The notes under the pieces: generated by a model | Told to the model about the DNA's origin: nothing | What the model saw: only the letters and a program-made list of their open reading frames with translations | Database searches by the model: none | Made by a program: the position numbers and the translations under genes | Assembly (NCBI RefSeq): GCF_000718255.1 | Contig: NZ_JOFJ01000016.1 | Location: 62,001 to 126,000, forward strand | From: Spirillospora albida | GTDB lineage: Bacteria > Actinomycetota > Actinomycetes > Streptosporangiales > Streptosporangiaceae | DNA: 64,000 nucleotides | Reading direction: 5' to 3' | In this document: positions 1 through 8,963 of the stretch, piece after piece | Numbering within the stretch: the stretch's first letter is position 1 | How the letters are laid out: the number at the start of each line of letters is the position of its first letter

Positions 1-387
1 ACGGTTCCGCGCGTCGACGCCCTCGACGACGGCGCGCGCGTGGCGGGGCGTGTCGAAGCGGAGGCCCGGGACGGACAGGCAGCCCTCGGACGCGACGAGC
101 AGCTCGCCGTCCGCCTCCGTCAGCACCGGGTTGATCACGTGGCCGACGTGCCGGCGGCCGTCGTCGTCCTCGCAGTCGTAGACGAACACGCGCAATGCGA
201 CGCCGATCTGGTTCCCGGCGAGCCCGGCGCCGTTCTCGGCGTACATCGTCGTGAACATGTCGTCGATCAGCCGTTCCAGGGACGCGTCGAACGCCCGGAC
301 CGGGTCGCACTCGGTGCGCAGGACCGGGTCGCCGAGGATCCGGATCGGACGGGTGGCGCCGCGCGGGTGGCTGCGTGCTGTACTCAC
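1..387 (-). CDS. def: Peptide deformylase, 3' end cut off by the window
   Basis: Removes the N-terminal formyl group from nascent proteins in the cytosol; a metal-dependent enzyme. The first 129 codons are present and stay open to base 1. Motif I GAGLAGNQIG is at residues 53-62 and motif II EGCLS at 101-105, whose Cys is a metal ligand. The third motif (HExDH) would lie outside the window. Two GTG codons are adjacent (390 and 387). AGGA at 395-398 sits 7 nt from the second, so 387 is preferred. Actinobacteria often carry two deformylases; this is a complete-looking type with the usual RILGDPVLR N-terminus. The identification rests on two exact family motifs and is firm. Confidence 0.93.
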   Translation of the reverse strand, partial: MSTARSHPRGATRPIRILGDPVLRTECDPVRAFDASLERLIDDMFTTMYAENGAGLAGNQIGVALRVFVYDCEDDDGRRHVGHVINPVLTEADGELLVASEGCLSVPGLRFDTPRHARAVVEGVDARNR

Positions 388-491
388 CACGGAATCCTAC
401 AAAAACGGCGACCCGGGGCGCCTCGGCCGTCCACCGGCCGGGCACCCCGGGTGACCGCGACGTTCCGGCGACCCCCCGCCGGGAGCGGCCG

Positions 492-1541
492 TCAGTGCGG
501 GTCGAGCGGGCCGCGCGGCTGCGGCGGGACGATCGGCCCCGGCCCGGTGGAGGACGAGCCGGACGGCCCCGCGGGACCGGACGGCTCGCCCGGGCGCGGC
601 GCCGGCTTGGCCGGGGTCACGAGCGGCGTGTCGCCCCGGGTCGGCTCCGGGGCGGGCTTGGCCGGGGACGGCGCCGGGGCCGGCGGCTGCGGCGCGACGT
701 GCTTCGGCGCGGACGCGGGCGACGGCGCGGCCGGCGCTGCCGGCGCGGCCGGGGCGGGCTTGGGCGCCGCCGGGACGGGCTTGGGCCCGGTCGCGGAGGC
801 GCCGCCGGACGGGCCGGACGCGGCGGGCTTGCGCGGGGCCTGCTGCCGGACGGCGTCCTCGACCATCTTCTCCAGCGGGCCGGCCTCGTTCTCGGCCGTC
901 AGCAGCCGGTGCAGGGTCTCGCTGATCTCGGTGAGCCGCTGCAGCGCCTGCGTGTGGTTCTTGGTCAGCGCGGTGAGCCGCTGCGTGGCGCCCTCGTTGA
1001 TCACGCTGGCGCGCCGCTCGGACGCGGTGAGCGTCCGCTCGGCCTCCAGCCGGGCGCTGGTCACCGTCTGCTCGGCCTCGTGCTTGGCCGCGGACAGGAC
1101 GCCGTCGGCCTCCTTCTTCGCGGACGCGAGGACGTGGTCGGCCTTCTCCTGCGCCTGGGCGAGGTTCCGGTCGGCGTGCGAGCGCGCCTCGTCGATGATC
1201 CGCTGGGACTCGCGGTCGGCGCTCTCGCGGATCTGGGCGCCCTTGGCCTCGGCCTCGGAGACCTTCTCCTTCGCCTCGTCCTCGGCGAGGTTGATGATCT
1301 GGCGGAGCCGGTCGCTCAGGTCGTCGCCGGTCGGCTTGCGGGCCTCCCGCAGCTCGGCCATCTCGCGGCGGATGCGCTCGGAGTCGTCCTGGGCGCGGGC
1401 GAGGCGCGCCTCCAGCTCGCGGTGCTTCTGCTGGGCACGGGCGATGTAGTCGTCGACCTGGCGGCGGTTGTAGCCGCGCATCACGATCTCGAAGGACTCG
1501 TCTTGGAGGAGGTTCGGCAGGATTTCCGCTTCGTTGCTCAT
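492..1541 (-). CDS. DivIVA/FilP-like coiled-coil protein with Pro/Ala-rich tail
   Basis: A 349-residue protein. The N-terminus (about 10-45) has the DivIVA-type membrane-binding pattern FEIVMRGYNRRQVDDYI. It is followed by a long Glu/Ala/Arg-rich coiled coil (about 45-225) and a Pro/Ala/Gly-rich tail (about 235-349). This resembles Streptomyces FilP and related DivIVA-domain proteins, which form cytoplasmic filaments near growing poles; that role is inferred from the family. The frame is open further upstream, but ATG at 1541 has AAGG six bases before it and begins directly at the DivIVA block, so it was chosen. It is transcribed toward def across about 100 bases. The 293-base upstream gap (1542-1834) is a divergent promoter region shared with the carbonic anhydrase gene; I recognise no specific site in it. 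Confidence 0.82.
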   Translation of the reverse strand: MSNEAEILPNLLQDESFEIVMRGYNRRQVDDYIARAQQKHRELEARLARAQDDSERIRREMAELREARKPTGDDLSDRLRQIINLAEDEAKEKVSEAEAKGAQIRESADRESQRIIDEARSHADRNLAQAQEKADHVLASAKKEADGVLSAAKHEAEQTVTSARLEAERTLTASERRASVINEGATQRLTALTKNHTQALQRLTEISETLHRLLTAENEAGPLEKMVEDAVRQQAPRKPAASGPSGGASATGPKPVPAAPKPAPAAPAAPAAPSPASAPKHVAPQPPAPAPSPAKPAPEPTRGDTPLVTPAKPAPRPGEPSGPAGPSGSSSTGPGPIVPPQPRGPLDPH

Positions 1542-1834
1542 AATGCCTTGGGGGGTCGTTGGCGGGGGTATCACCCCGTCAGGATCGGTGGGCGTCCTCG
1601 CCTGAGGGCGAGCGTAGGCCGCTAGGGAAACGTCAGGTCCGACTGTGTCCGTGTCAACCCCTTCCGCGCAACCGGAACGCGGTTCTCGCTGCGCTTTCTT
1701 CGTCCGGGGCAAGGGGACAAACTACCTAATCAACCCCTAAATCGCACAACCTCCGGGCGGGCCGACGGCCGCGTCCGGCGCCCGGGAGAGGGGCGGCCCG
1801 CCACCCGTCCGGACCGGCCCCTAGCATCGCCCCC

Positions 1835-2362
1835 ATGACGCAGCCTTACATCGGGTCCCTGGGCGAGGACCGGCCGAACATCCACCCCGGAGCCTGGGTC
1901 GCCCCCGGCGCCGTCGTCGTCGGGAAGGTCACGCTCGGCCACGCGTCCAGCGTCTGGTACGGGTCGGTGCTGCGCGCCGACGACGAGGTGGTCGTCGTCG
2001 GCGACGAGGTCAACATCCAGGACCTCTGCTGCCTGCACTCCGACGGCGGCAAGCCCGCGATCCTCGAGGACCGCGTCAGCCTCGGCCACAAGGCCATGGT
2101 CCACGGCGCCCATATCGAGCACGGCGCGCTCGTCGGCATCGGCGCGATCGTCCTGAACGGCGCCCGTGTCGGCGCCGGGTCGCTCATCGCCGCCGGCGCC
2201 CTCGTCCCGCCCGGCAAGACGATCCCCTCCGGCGTCCTCGTCGCCGGGACGCCCGGACGCGTCGTCCGCGAGCTCAACGACGACGACCGGTTCGTCCTCA
2301 ACTACACCGCCGACACGTACGTGGAGAAGGCCGCCCGCCACAGGGGCGCCGTCTGGGAGTGA
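1835..2362 (+). CDS. Gamma-class carbonic anhydrase family protein (left-handed beta helix)
   Basis: A 175-residue hexapeptide-repeat protein of the YrdA/CaiE/gamma-carbonic anhydrase family. The sequence runs through imperfect hexapeptide turns (VAPGAVVVGKVTLG and similar) that build a trimeric left-handed beta helix. His68, His85 and His90 match the three zinc ligands of the family, including the characteristic HxxxxH spacing of the last two. Some family members hydrate CO2 and others have no proven activity, so the exact reaction is uncertain. ATG at 1835 opens the conserved N-terminus. It is divergent from the FilP-like gene and is followed, after 40 bases, by the large AAA gene on the same strand. 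Confidence 0.88.
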   Translation: MTQPYIGSLGEDRPNIHPGAWVAPGAVVVGKVTLGHASSVWYGSVLRADDEVVVVGDEVNIQDLCCLHSDGGKPAILEDRVSLGHKAMVHGAHIEHGALVGIGAIVLNGARVGAGSLIAAGALVPPGKTIPSGVLVAGTPGRVVRELNDDDRFVLNYTADTYVEKAARHRGAVWE

Positions 2363-2402
2363 TCCCGCCGCGCGAATGAAAGGCGGCTGACCAGGGCGGA
2401 CG

Positions 2403-5400
2403 GTGCTTCCGCGGTGGTCTGGTGGGCTCTGGGGCCGGTCCCCTGATTACGATGAACGCGTGGTGTGGGGACCGGGCTATGGCGGAGCTCCGGCGGCCGG
2501 CCCCCGGACGGGGCCGGATCCGTTCGCGGAGGCGGAGCGCGATACGAGGGCGATGGTGGCCGCCGCGTGGTGGCCGTCGGCGCCGCCCCAGCAGCGCCAG
2601 CACGCGATCGCGGGCCGCATGCTCGTGCTGCCCGACGGCACGTGGTGGCTGTTCGGGGCGTGGGCGCGCTGGTACCGGCTGCATCCGTCCGACGGGCAGT
2701 GGTACCTGTGCCCGCCGCCGTACGCGCCGGGCGTCCGGGCCGCGGCGCGTCCCGCGCAGGGGCAGGGCCGGGTCCCGGCGCTGCCGCCGCACGTCGTGCC
2801 CGCCGGGCCGGACTTCGCCTACGACCCGCCCCCCGCGCTGCCGTTCGTCGCGCACGGGTTCGCGGCCGATCTGACGTCCCGCGTCCGCGCCACGGTCGAG
2901 TCGGCCGCCGCGCTGGCCGCGCCGGACTACCCGCACCGCTGGTCGCCGTTCACGGCGGAGACGCCGTCGACCGTCGTCGCGGCCTGGGGCGTGATGCTGT
3001 GGTCCGCGCCCGCGCCCGCCTTCGACGCGCGGCTGGACGCCCAGATGCTCGACCTGTGGTCGCCGTACCGGTCCAAGCCGCTCCCGGCCGTGGACGGCCC
3101 GCGCTGGCTCACCCCGCCGACCCTCGAGTCGCTCGTCGGGCTCTACGCCGAGCGGCTGCGCGCCGGCAACGTCGATGCCGCCGTCGTCGTGCTCCGGACG
3201 ATGTGGGCCATCGCGAGCATCCTCCGCGACGACGTCCGCTTCCAGATGCGGGCGGACGCGCTGCTCGCGATCCTCGGCGCGACGCTCGAGAACCCGACCG
3301 TCGACTACGGCGCCCTCCCGTACGGCGACCAGGCGCTCGTCCAGCAGTGGCTCACCCGCTGCCCGCCGGGCCTCGTGCCCGCCCTCCGCAACGAGAGCTC
3401 GCCCGGCGACGCCTTCCGGCACGCGTTCTACACCCTCGGCGAGGTCATCGCCCCGCTCGCGGGGGACCCGTCCGACCCCGCCCACATCGAGCCCCGGCTG
3501 GTGGCCGCCGCGCTCCTCGCCGCCGACCTCGGCGTGGTCCGCAAGGACGTGGCGAACTCGATCGTCCCCTGGCTCGACCCCGAGATCCGCTACACGGTGC
3601 AGGCGGTGTCGGAGCAGAAGGGGCATCCGCTGCGCCGCCTCTGGCCGTCGGACATGCGGCTCCCGGAGCCGCTGCGATCCGGCACCGGGTCGGGGTCGGC
3701 GGCCGAGACGCTCCTCGCCGCCATGTACGCGGCCGACCTGGCCTGGTGCCGCCTCGGCGGGATGCCGGCGCGGCCCCGCGGCTTCCCCGTCCCGACCGCC
3801 GTCATCGCCGCGATCGTCGGACGCTCCCGCGCCCGCGCCACGGTCGTCACGCAGGCGCCCACGCCGCAGCCGAGCCCGGCTCCCGCCTTCAACCCGCACT
3901 CCCCGCCGTTCGGCGTGAGCCAGCCGGGCATCCCGCCGGGACGGCCGCCGCAGCCGCCCGCGCCCGCCCAGCCGGACCGCCCGTTCGTCCAGCCGCCGGC
4001 GCAGTCCCCGGTCGAGGAGGAGGAGCCGCAGGAGTCGTTCGTCCCGCCGTACACGCAGCTCGGCTACCAGAAGCCGGGCTTCCAGGCGCCGCAACCGCCG
4101 CCGCCGAACCCTCAGATCGTCCGGCAGCCCCCGGTTCCGCCGCCGAACCCGCAGGCCGCCCCGCAACCCCCCGCTCCGTCGCCGAGCCCGCAGGTCTTCC
4201 AGCAGGCCCCGGCTCCGCCGTCGAACCCGCAGGCCGCCCCGCGGCCTCCCGCTCCGCAGGCGAGTCCGCAGCCCGCCTTCGACCCGCTCGCCACGCGCAT
4301 CGAGGACGGGGCGCCGCCCGAACCGCCGCCCCCGGTCCGGCCGGCTCCGGCGGGCCCGCCCGGCACGCGTGTCCTCGGCCCCGACGCCCTCGACGGCGAG
4401 CCCGCCGCCGGGGACGCGGGCCCGGCCGCACCCGCTCCGGCGGGCGGGCCGGGAACGCGGGTCATGTCCGAGACGATGATCGGCGACTTCGGGTTCCTGG
4501 AGGACGCGCCCTCGCCCGAGCGGCCCGTCCACGAGATCCCGCCGCCCGAGGACCGGGGCCACCGGCCCACGCTCGAGCGGTTCGGCATCACCTTCGTCTG
4601 CGGCGAGCACGACGCGGGGGCGCTCCTGGACGCCGTCCGCGCGCAGGCGGAGGCGTGGAACGCCCCGCTCGACCCCGAGCTGGAGGCGACCCGCGTCGAC
4701 GGCGCGCCGAGCTCGATCCGGCCGGGCGTGCCCGGCGTGCTGCTGGTCGGCGCGCCGCATTCGGGGCAGCGCCGCCTCGCCCGGATGATCGCGCTGACGC
4801 TCGCCGAGGCCGGCATGGGCGACGGCGCCATCCGCGCCCACGACGCCGACGACGTCCGTGACGCGCCCGCTGAGCGCATGGCGGCGATCCTGGCGCAGCC
4901 GGGACCGGTGATCCTCTTCGAGCGGCTGGACGTGGCGATCAGCGGCGCGCAGGACCCGGCGGCGCTCGTCGGGGCGGTGCGCCGCGGCCGCCGCGACCCG
5001 GTCAACACCGCGCCCGTCATCGCGACGTGCGAGCCGCAGGCGTACAAACGGCTCCTGAAGGAGCACCCGAAGCTGGTGCAGTCGTTCCGGGTGCACCGGC
5101 TGCCCGACCTGAGCGGGCTCGACAACCGCATGACGCTGTTCCACGTCCTCGCCGACGAGCGGCGGGTCACGATCGGCGCGTCGGCGCTGGAGGCGGCGCG
5201 CGCCGACCTGGAGCGGCTGCGCGGCCCCGGCGACCTCGTCAACGCGCGGCTGGTCGAGGCGTACCTCGACCAGGCGAGCCGCCGGAACATGGAGCGCGCG
5301 GGCGCGTCCCACGACCGGCTGGTCCTCACCCCCGACGACCTGGCGGGCGTCGCCGAGAGCATCGAGCCCGCGCTGCGTCCGCCCGGCGACATCGACGGCT

Positions 5401-6203
5401 ACCTCGCGCGGCTCGACCGGCTCATGGGCCTGGAGGACGTGAAGGAGGCCGTCCGGGAGCTGGCGGACGAGGCGGCGCTGGCCGCCGACCGCGCGCGGCA
5501 CGGCGTGCCGTCCGCGGTGGCCCGTCATCTGATCTTCACCGGGCCGCCCGGCACCGGGAAGACGACGGTGGCCGGGCTGCTCGGCGGCGTCCACGCGGCG
5601 CTCGGGCTGCTGGAGTCCGGCCATGTGGTGGCGTGCCGTCCGGTCCATCTGGCGGGACGCGACCAGGCCGACACCGAGCGCCGGGTGGCGGGCATGGTGG
5701 ACCAGGCGCTCGGCGGCGTGCTGCTGATCCAGGAGGCGCACCTGCTGGACCGGAGCCCCGCCGTGGTGCGGGAGCTGATGCGGCACCTGTCCGAGCGCGG
5801 CGTCCGGTTCATGGTGGTGTGCTCCAGCCCGAAGGCGGAGATGGAGGGGTTCCTCGCGGGCAACCCCGCGTTCCGCGCGGAGTTCGGCCGGATCGTCGAG
5901 TTCACCGGGATGGCCGACCGCGAGCTCGTCCGGCTGTTCCAGAACTACGCCGAGCGCGACCTCTACATGCTGGACGAGGAGCTCCGCGTCGAGCTGCTCA
6001 CCCGGTTCGAGCGGCTGCGCGACGACCCGGCGTTCGCGTACGCGCGAACCGTCCGCGCGCTGTTCGAGCAGACCGTCGCGCGGCAGGCGGCGCGGCTGTC
6101 GGGCGCCGACGTCAACGCGGCGACCGTGGCGCGCCTGACCGTCCGTGACCTGCCCGAGACGGCGCTGGAGCAGATGCTGGGCGACTTCCGGCCGGGAGGC
6201 TAG
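2403..6203 (+). CDS. Large AAA protein with EccA/CbxX-like C-terminal ATPase domain
   Basis: A protein of about 1,266 residues. Residues 1-480 are conserved-looking and globular, with a Trp-rich patch around WWLFGAWARWYRL. About 490-720 is Pro/Gln-rich and disordered. About 730-990 holds a degenerate P-loop module (GAPHSGQRR near 783, lacking the Walker Lys). About 1000-1266 is a CbxX/CfxQ-EccA type AAA domain with intact Walker A GPPGTGKTT near 1046. Its Walker-B-like strand reads VLLIQEAH, with Gln replacing the usual Asp. EccA proteins are cytosolic ATPases that help ESX substrates, but this gene lies about 20 kb from the ESX core, so a role there is inference. GTG 2403 is the longest start; GTG 2460 or 2463 is possible because no strong ribosome site decides it. 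Confidence 0.75.
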   Translation: MLPRWSGGLWGRSPDYDERVVWGPGYGGAPAAGPRTGPDPFAEAERDTRAMVAAAWWPSAPPQQRQHAIAGRMLVLPDGTWWLFGAWARWYRLHPSDGQWYLCPPPYAPGVRAAARPAQGQGRVPALPPHVVPAGPDFAYDPPPALPFVAHGFAADLTSRVRATVESAAALAAPDYPHRWSPFTAETPSTVVAAWGVMLWSAPAPAFDARLDAQMLDLWSPYRSKPLPAVDGPRWLTPPTLESLVGLYAERLRAGNVDAAVVVLRTMWAIASILRDDVRFQMRADALLAILGATLENPTVDYGALPYGDQALVQQWLTRCPPGLVPALRNESSPGDAFRHAFYTLGEVIAPLAGDPSDPAHIEPRLVAAALLAADLGVVRKDVANSIVPWLDPEIRYTVQAVSEQKGHPLRRLWPSDMRLPEPLRSGTGSGSAAETLLAAMYAADLAWCRLGGMPARPRGFPVPTAVIAAIVGRSRARATVVTQAPTPQPSPAPAFNPHSPPFGVSQPGIPPGRPPQPPAPAQPDRPFVQPPAQSPVEEEEPQESFVPPYTQLGYQKPGFQAPQPPPPNPQIVRQPPVPPPNPQAAPQPPAPSPSPQVFQQAPAPPSNPQAAPRPPAPQASPQPAFDPLATRIEDGAPPEPPPPVRPAPAGPPGTRVLGPDALDGEPAAGDAGPAAPAPAGGPGTRVMSETMIGDFGFLEDAPSPERPVHEIPPPEDRGHRPTLERFGITFVCGEHDAGALLDAVRAQAEAWNAPLDPELEATRVDGAPSSIRPGVPGVLLVGAPHSGQRRLARMIALTLAEAGMGDGAIRAHDADDVRDAPAERMAAILAQPGPVILFERLDVAISGAQDPAALVGAVRRGRRDPVNTAPVIATCEPQAYKRLLKEHPKLVQSFRVHRLPDLSGLDNRMTLFHVLADERRVTIGASALEAARADLERLRGPGDLVNARLVEAYLDQASRRNMERAGASHDRLVLTPDDLAGVAESIEPALRPPGDIDGYLARLDRLMGLEDVKEAVRELADEAALAADRARHGVPSAVARHLIFTGPPGTGKTTVAGLLGGVHAALGLLESGHVVACRPVHLAGRDQADTERRVAGMVDQALGGVLLIQEAHLLDRSPAVVRELMRHLSERGVRFMVVCSSPKAEMEGFLAGNPAFRAEFGRIVEFTGMADRELVRLFQNYAERDLYMLDEELRVELLTRFERLRDDPAFAYARTVRALFEQTVARQAARLSGADVNAATVARLTVRDLPETALEQMLGDFRPGG

Positions 6204-6368
6204 CCCGCCCGGAGGTCCGGTGGACGGCGTCGCCGACCGATGGTCAGGGAGGACCATCGGCAAGGGTGGCCCATGAATGGCCCTCTTGGGTCATGTGCCC
6301 GGAGGGGCCGGGCGCGTAGCCTCGATGTGGGTGTGGGGAACGTAACGAGGTGGACGGAGGTGGACGCG

Positions 6369-6548
6369 GTGCGCCAGAACCTGGATCTGCGCGTCCATGA
6401 CCGCGTCGCCCTGGACGAGATCGAACTCTATGCCGAGATGCTCAGCGCGGTGGCCGACGCCGAGCGGCCGCTGACCGTCGCGGAGATCGACGTAGTGCTC
6501 GGTGTGCGTTCGGGTGAGCCCGGTCGTGAACTGACCCCGCAGGACTGA
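6369..6548 (+). CDS. Small conserved-looking hypothetical protein (59 aa)
   Basis: A 59-residue acidic protein of predicted helical character (LDEIELYAEMLSAVADAE...). It has no membrane segment or Cys. The frame is open from 6240, but GTG 6369 has a strong GGAGG eight bases upstream and the residues before it look like untranslated leader, so 6369 was chosen. I do not recognise a function. The composition resembles short actinobacterial proteins of the LxELELY type. It lies between the AAA gene and the convergent copper chaperone gene. The 165 bases before it (6204-6368) contain its promoter region and nothing else I can name. Confidence 0.6.
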   Translation: MRQNLDLRVHDRVALDEIELYAEMLSAVADAERPLTVAEIDVVLGVRSGEPGRELTPQD

Positions 6549-6591
6549 GCCGCCGCATCGGGCCCGTGGCGGAAACCGGCCGGCGGCCCGC

Positions 6592-6610
6592 GCGGCGCGC
6601 CCCGCGCCGC
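6592..6610. terminator. GC-rich hairpin between convergent genes
   Basis: GCGGCGCG at 6592-6599 pairs perfectly with CGCGCCGC at 6603-6610 around a 3-base loop. It lies between the 59-aa gene and the convergent copper chaperone gene. There is no T-run, as is common in high-GC actinobacteria. Confidence 0.4.
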
Positions 6611-6641
6611 CGCCGTGGACCAGCGCCCGGCGCGGCGCGGT

Positions 6642-6848
6642 TCAGGAGATCTGGTAGCCGGCCTCGTCGATGGCGGCCCGCAGCGCCGCGTCGTCGAGCT
6701 CATCGCCGCGGACGGTCACGGACTTGGCGTTCACGTCGACCTCCACCTCCACGACTCCCGGGACGTCGCTCACCTCGGCCGTGATGGCGTTCACGCAGTG
6801 TCCGCAGCTGATCCCCTGCACACTGTAACGAATCTCACTCATCGTCAT
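6642..6848 (-). CDS. copZ: Copper chaperone / heavy-metal-associated domain protein
   Basis: A 68-residue HMA-fold protein that binds Cu(I) and hands it to a P-type ATPase or copper sensor. The metal site is GISCGHC with Cys15 and Cys18, and the beta-alpha-beta pattern ends with the usual DEAGYQIS. Three ATGs follow one another (6854, 6851, 6848) with another at 6842. GGGGAG at 6857-6862 is eight bases from 6848, which decides the start. No copper ATPase or CsoR lies beside it, so it is a stand-alone chaperone here. The 217-base gap to the divergent DUF47 gene contains the promoters of both. Confidence 0.88.
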   Translation of the reverse strand: MTMSEIRYSVQGISCGHCVNAITAEVSDVPGVVEVEVDVNAKSVTVRGDELDDAALRAAIDEAGYQIS

Positions 6849-7065
6849 CATCATCACTCCCCGTGTTGATCCTTCCCCCGGGGGGAGAGTACGCCACAGG
6901 CCCGTGGACATAGCGTTCCGACCTCGGTGTACCGCGCCTGTTCCCGGGCACGCTTCGAGGTGCGAGGATGGTGACCAGCAGTCGAAGCTGGGGCAAAGGT
7001 TCTATTCACGGCTGGTAGCGCCTACGATCCTCCACGGACTGTTCCGGCCCCTTCAGGAGAACGAC

Positions 7066-7683
7066 GTGCGCTTGCGTCTCACGCCGCGTGAGGACAGCTT
7101 CTACGACATGTTCGCCGACTCGGCGAACAACCTGGTCACCGGCGCCAGGCTGCTCGTAGAGCTCATCAGCGACGGTGCCGATCGCGCGGCCATCGCGGAG
7201 AAGCTGCGCGCCTGCGAACACGCGGGCGACGAATGCACTCACGCGATCATGCGGCGATTGAACGAAACGTTCATCACCCCGTTCGATCGCGAGGACATCT
7301 ACCGGCTGGCCTCGTCGATCGACGACGTCATGGACGAGATGGAGGAGGCCGCCGACCTGGTCGTCCTCTACGAGATCGACGAGTTCCCCAAGGGGATCGT
7401 CAACATGGTGGAGGTGCTCGAGCGCGCCGCCGAGCTGACCGCCGAGGCGATGCCCCGGCTGCGCTCCATGAAGGAGCTCAACGAGTACTGGATCGAGATC
7501 AACCGGCTCGAGAACCAGGGCGACCAGGTGTACCGCAAGCTGCTCGCGCAGCTGTTCGGCGGTGACTACGACACCCTGACGGTGCTGAAGCTGAAGCAGG
7601 TCATCGACCGGCTGGAGGACGCGGCCGACGCGTTCGAGCACGTGGCCAACACGGTCGAGACCATCGCGGTCAAGGAATCATGA
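7066..7683 (+). CDS. DUF47 (PhoU-like) accessory protein of a Pit phosphate transporter
   Basis: A 205-residue all-helical protein of the DUF47 family, distantly related to PhoU. It typically sits beside Pit transporters and is thought to modulate their phosphate uptake. Family-typical stretches include LRLTPREDSFYDMF at the N-terminus and FITPFDREDIYRLASSIDDV in the middle. GTG 7066 follows CAGGAG at 7054-7059 and starts exactly where the family begins; the upstream open frame is ignored. It overlaps the pit gene by 4 bases (ATGA), a strong sign of translational coupling. Confidence 0.9.
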   Translation: MRLRLTPREDSFYDMFADSANNLVTGARLLVELISDGADRAAIAEKLRACEHAGDECTHAIMRRLNETFITPFDREDIYRLASSIDDVMDEMEEAADLVVLYEIDEFPKGIVNMVEVLERAAELTAEAMPRLRSMKELNEYWIEINRLENQGDQVYRKLLAQLFGGDYDTLTVLKLKQVIDRLEDAADAFEHVANTVETIAVKES

Positions 7684-8837
7684 GCGGGACCCGCGAACCG
7701 GGGGCGACGCTGGCGAAGGTCCCGGGGGCGGATCCGTCCCTGGCCGAGCAGGCGACCCGGCGCGTGCCGGGCAAGGCGTGGCTCGGGCTGCTGGTCGGCG
7801 TTCTGCTGGTCACGGCCGCCGGCGCGGTGGGCCTGCGGGCCGACGCGCAGATGGCCGTGCTCATCCTGGTCATCGTCATCGCGCTGGTCTTCGACTACAC
7901 CAACGGCTTCCACGACGCGGCGAACGCCATCGCGACCTCGGTGTCGACCCGGGCGCTGACACCCCGGGCCGCCCTGGTGATGGCCGCGGTGATGAACCTG
8001 GTCGGCGCGCTCCTCGGCGTCGAGGTCGCCAAGACGGTCAGCGACGTGATCACTCCGCCGACCGGGCTGCACGGACTCACCGTCGTCGCCGCGGGCGTGC
8101 TCGGCGCGATCACCTGGAACCTGATCACCTGGTACTTCGGCCTGCCGTCGTCCTCCTCCCACGCCCTCATCGGCGGAGTGGTGGGCGCCGGTCTCGCGTC
8201 GGCGTCCACGGTCAGCTGGGACACGGTCGTCGAGAAGGTCGCCATCCCGATGGTGGTCTCGCCGGTCACCGGGTTCTGCCTGGCGTACCTGGTGATGGTG
8301 GCGGTGCTGTGGATCTTCCGCCGCGCCCACCCGGGCCGCGTCGGCCGCCGCTTCCGCATCGCGCAGTCGGTGTCGGCGGCGTCCATGGCCCTCGGCCACG
8401 GCCTCCAGGACGCGCAGAAGACGATGGGCATCATCGTCCTCGCGCTGGTCACGACCGGGCACTCCGACGGCGACTCGGTGGACCTCTGGGTCATCATCGC
8501 CTGCGCGGGCGCGCTGTCCCTCGGCACCTACGCGGGCGGCTGGCGCATCATGCGGACGCTGGGACGCAAGGTCATCGAGCTGGACCCCCCGAAGGGCTTC
8601 GCGGCCGAAGCGACCGCCTCGACGATCCTGTACCTGGCCGCCTACGTCTGGCACGCTCCAATCTCCACCACGCACACGATCACGTCCTGCATCATGGGCG
8701 TCGGGGCGACCAAGCGCCTGTCCGCCGTCCGCTGGGGCGTGGCAGGGAACATCCTCGTGGCGTGGATCCTCACGATGCCCATGGCCGCGGCCGTGGCGGC
8801 GGCCGTCTATGGGGTCGTCCACCTCTTCGGCGGCTGA
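7680..8837 (+). CDS. pit: Low-affinity inorganic phosphate transporter, Pit family
   Basis: A 385-residue multi-pass membrane protein that imports phosphate (as metal-phosphate) using the proton gradient. The first PiT signature is FDYTNGFHDAANAIATS near residues 71-87. The inverted-repeat partner is ISTTHTITSCIMGVGATKR near 328-346. About ten hydrophobic helices flank a central cytosolic loop. It is coupled to the DUF47 gene through ATGA. The high-affinity pst system lies only 3 kb downstream, so this segment concentrates phosphate functions. Confidence 0.92.
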   Translation: MSGTREPGATLAKVPGADPSLAEQATRRVPGKAWLGLLVGVLLVTAAGAVGLRADAQMAVLILVIVIALVFDYTNGFHDAANAIATSVSTRALTPRAALVMAAVMNLVGALLGVEVAKTVSDVITPPTGLHGLTVVAAGVLGAITWNLITWYFGLPSSSSHALIGGVVGAGLASASTVSWDTVVEKVAIPMVVSPVTGFCLAYLVMVAVLWIFRRAHPGRVGRRFRIAQSVSAASMALGHGLQDAQKTMGIIVLALVTTGHSDGDSVDLWVIIACAGALSLGTYAGGWRIMRTLGRKVIELDPPKGFAAEATASTILYLAAYVWHAPISTTHTITSCIMGVGATKRLSAVRWGVAGNILVAWILTMPMAAAVAAAVYGVVHLFGG

Positions 8838-8875
8838 TCCAGGGGAGCGATCGCCTGAAACCCCCTGCCAGATCA

Positions 8876-8910
8876 TGCGACCTCCGCGCCCCACGGGCAC
8901 GGAGGTCGCA
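8876..8910. terminator. Bidirectional terminator between pit and the 5'-nucleotidase gene
   Basis: An 11-bp perfect stem (TGCGACCTCCG at 8876-8886, CGGAGGTCGCA at 8900-8910) with a 13-base loop, between two convergent genes. It probably serves both. Confidence 0.65.
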
Positions 8911-8963
8911 CGACGCGTGACCGGTGGCCGCGGTTCAGGCCGCGGCCGGTCGGGCGAGGCCGC

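Noticed and set aside
40..1625. Long plus-strand open frames over def and the FilP-like gene
   Set aside because: Low-complexity Ala/Gly/Ser/Arg products; the minus strand holds recognised proteins in both parts.
2298..6263. A very long open frame antisense to the AAA gene
   Set aside because: Its product is Arg/Gly/Val-rich with no domain. Third-position GC bias explains the lack of stops, and the plus strand encodes clear AAA motifs.
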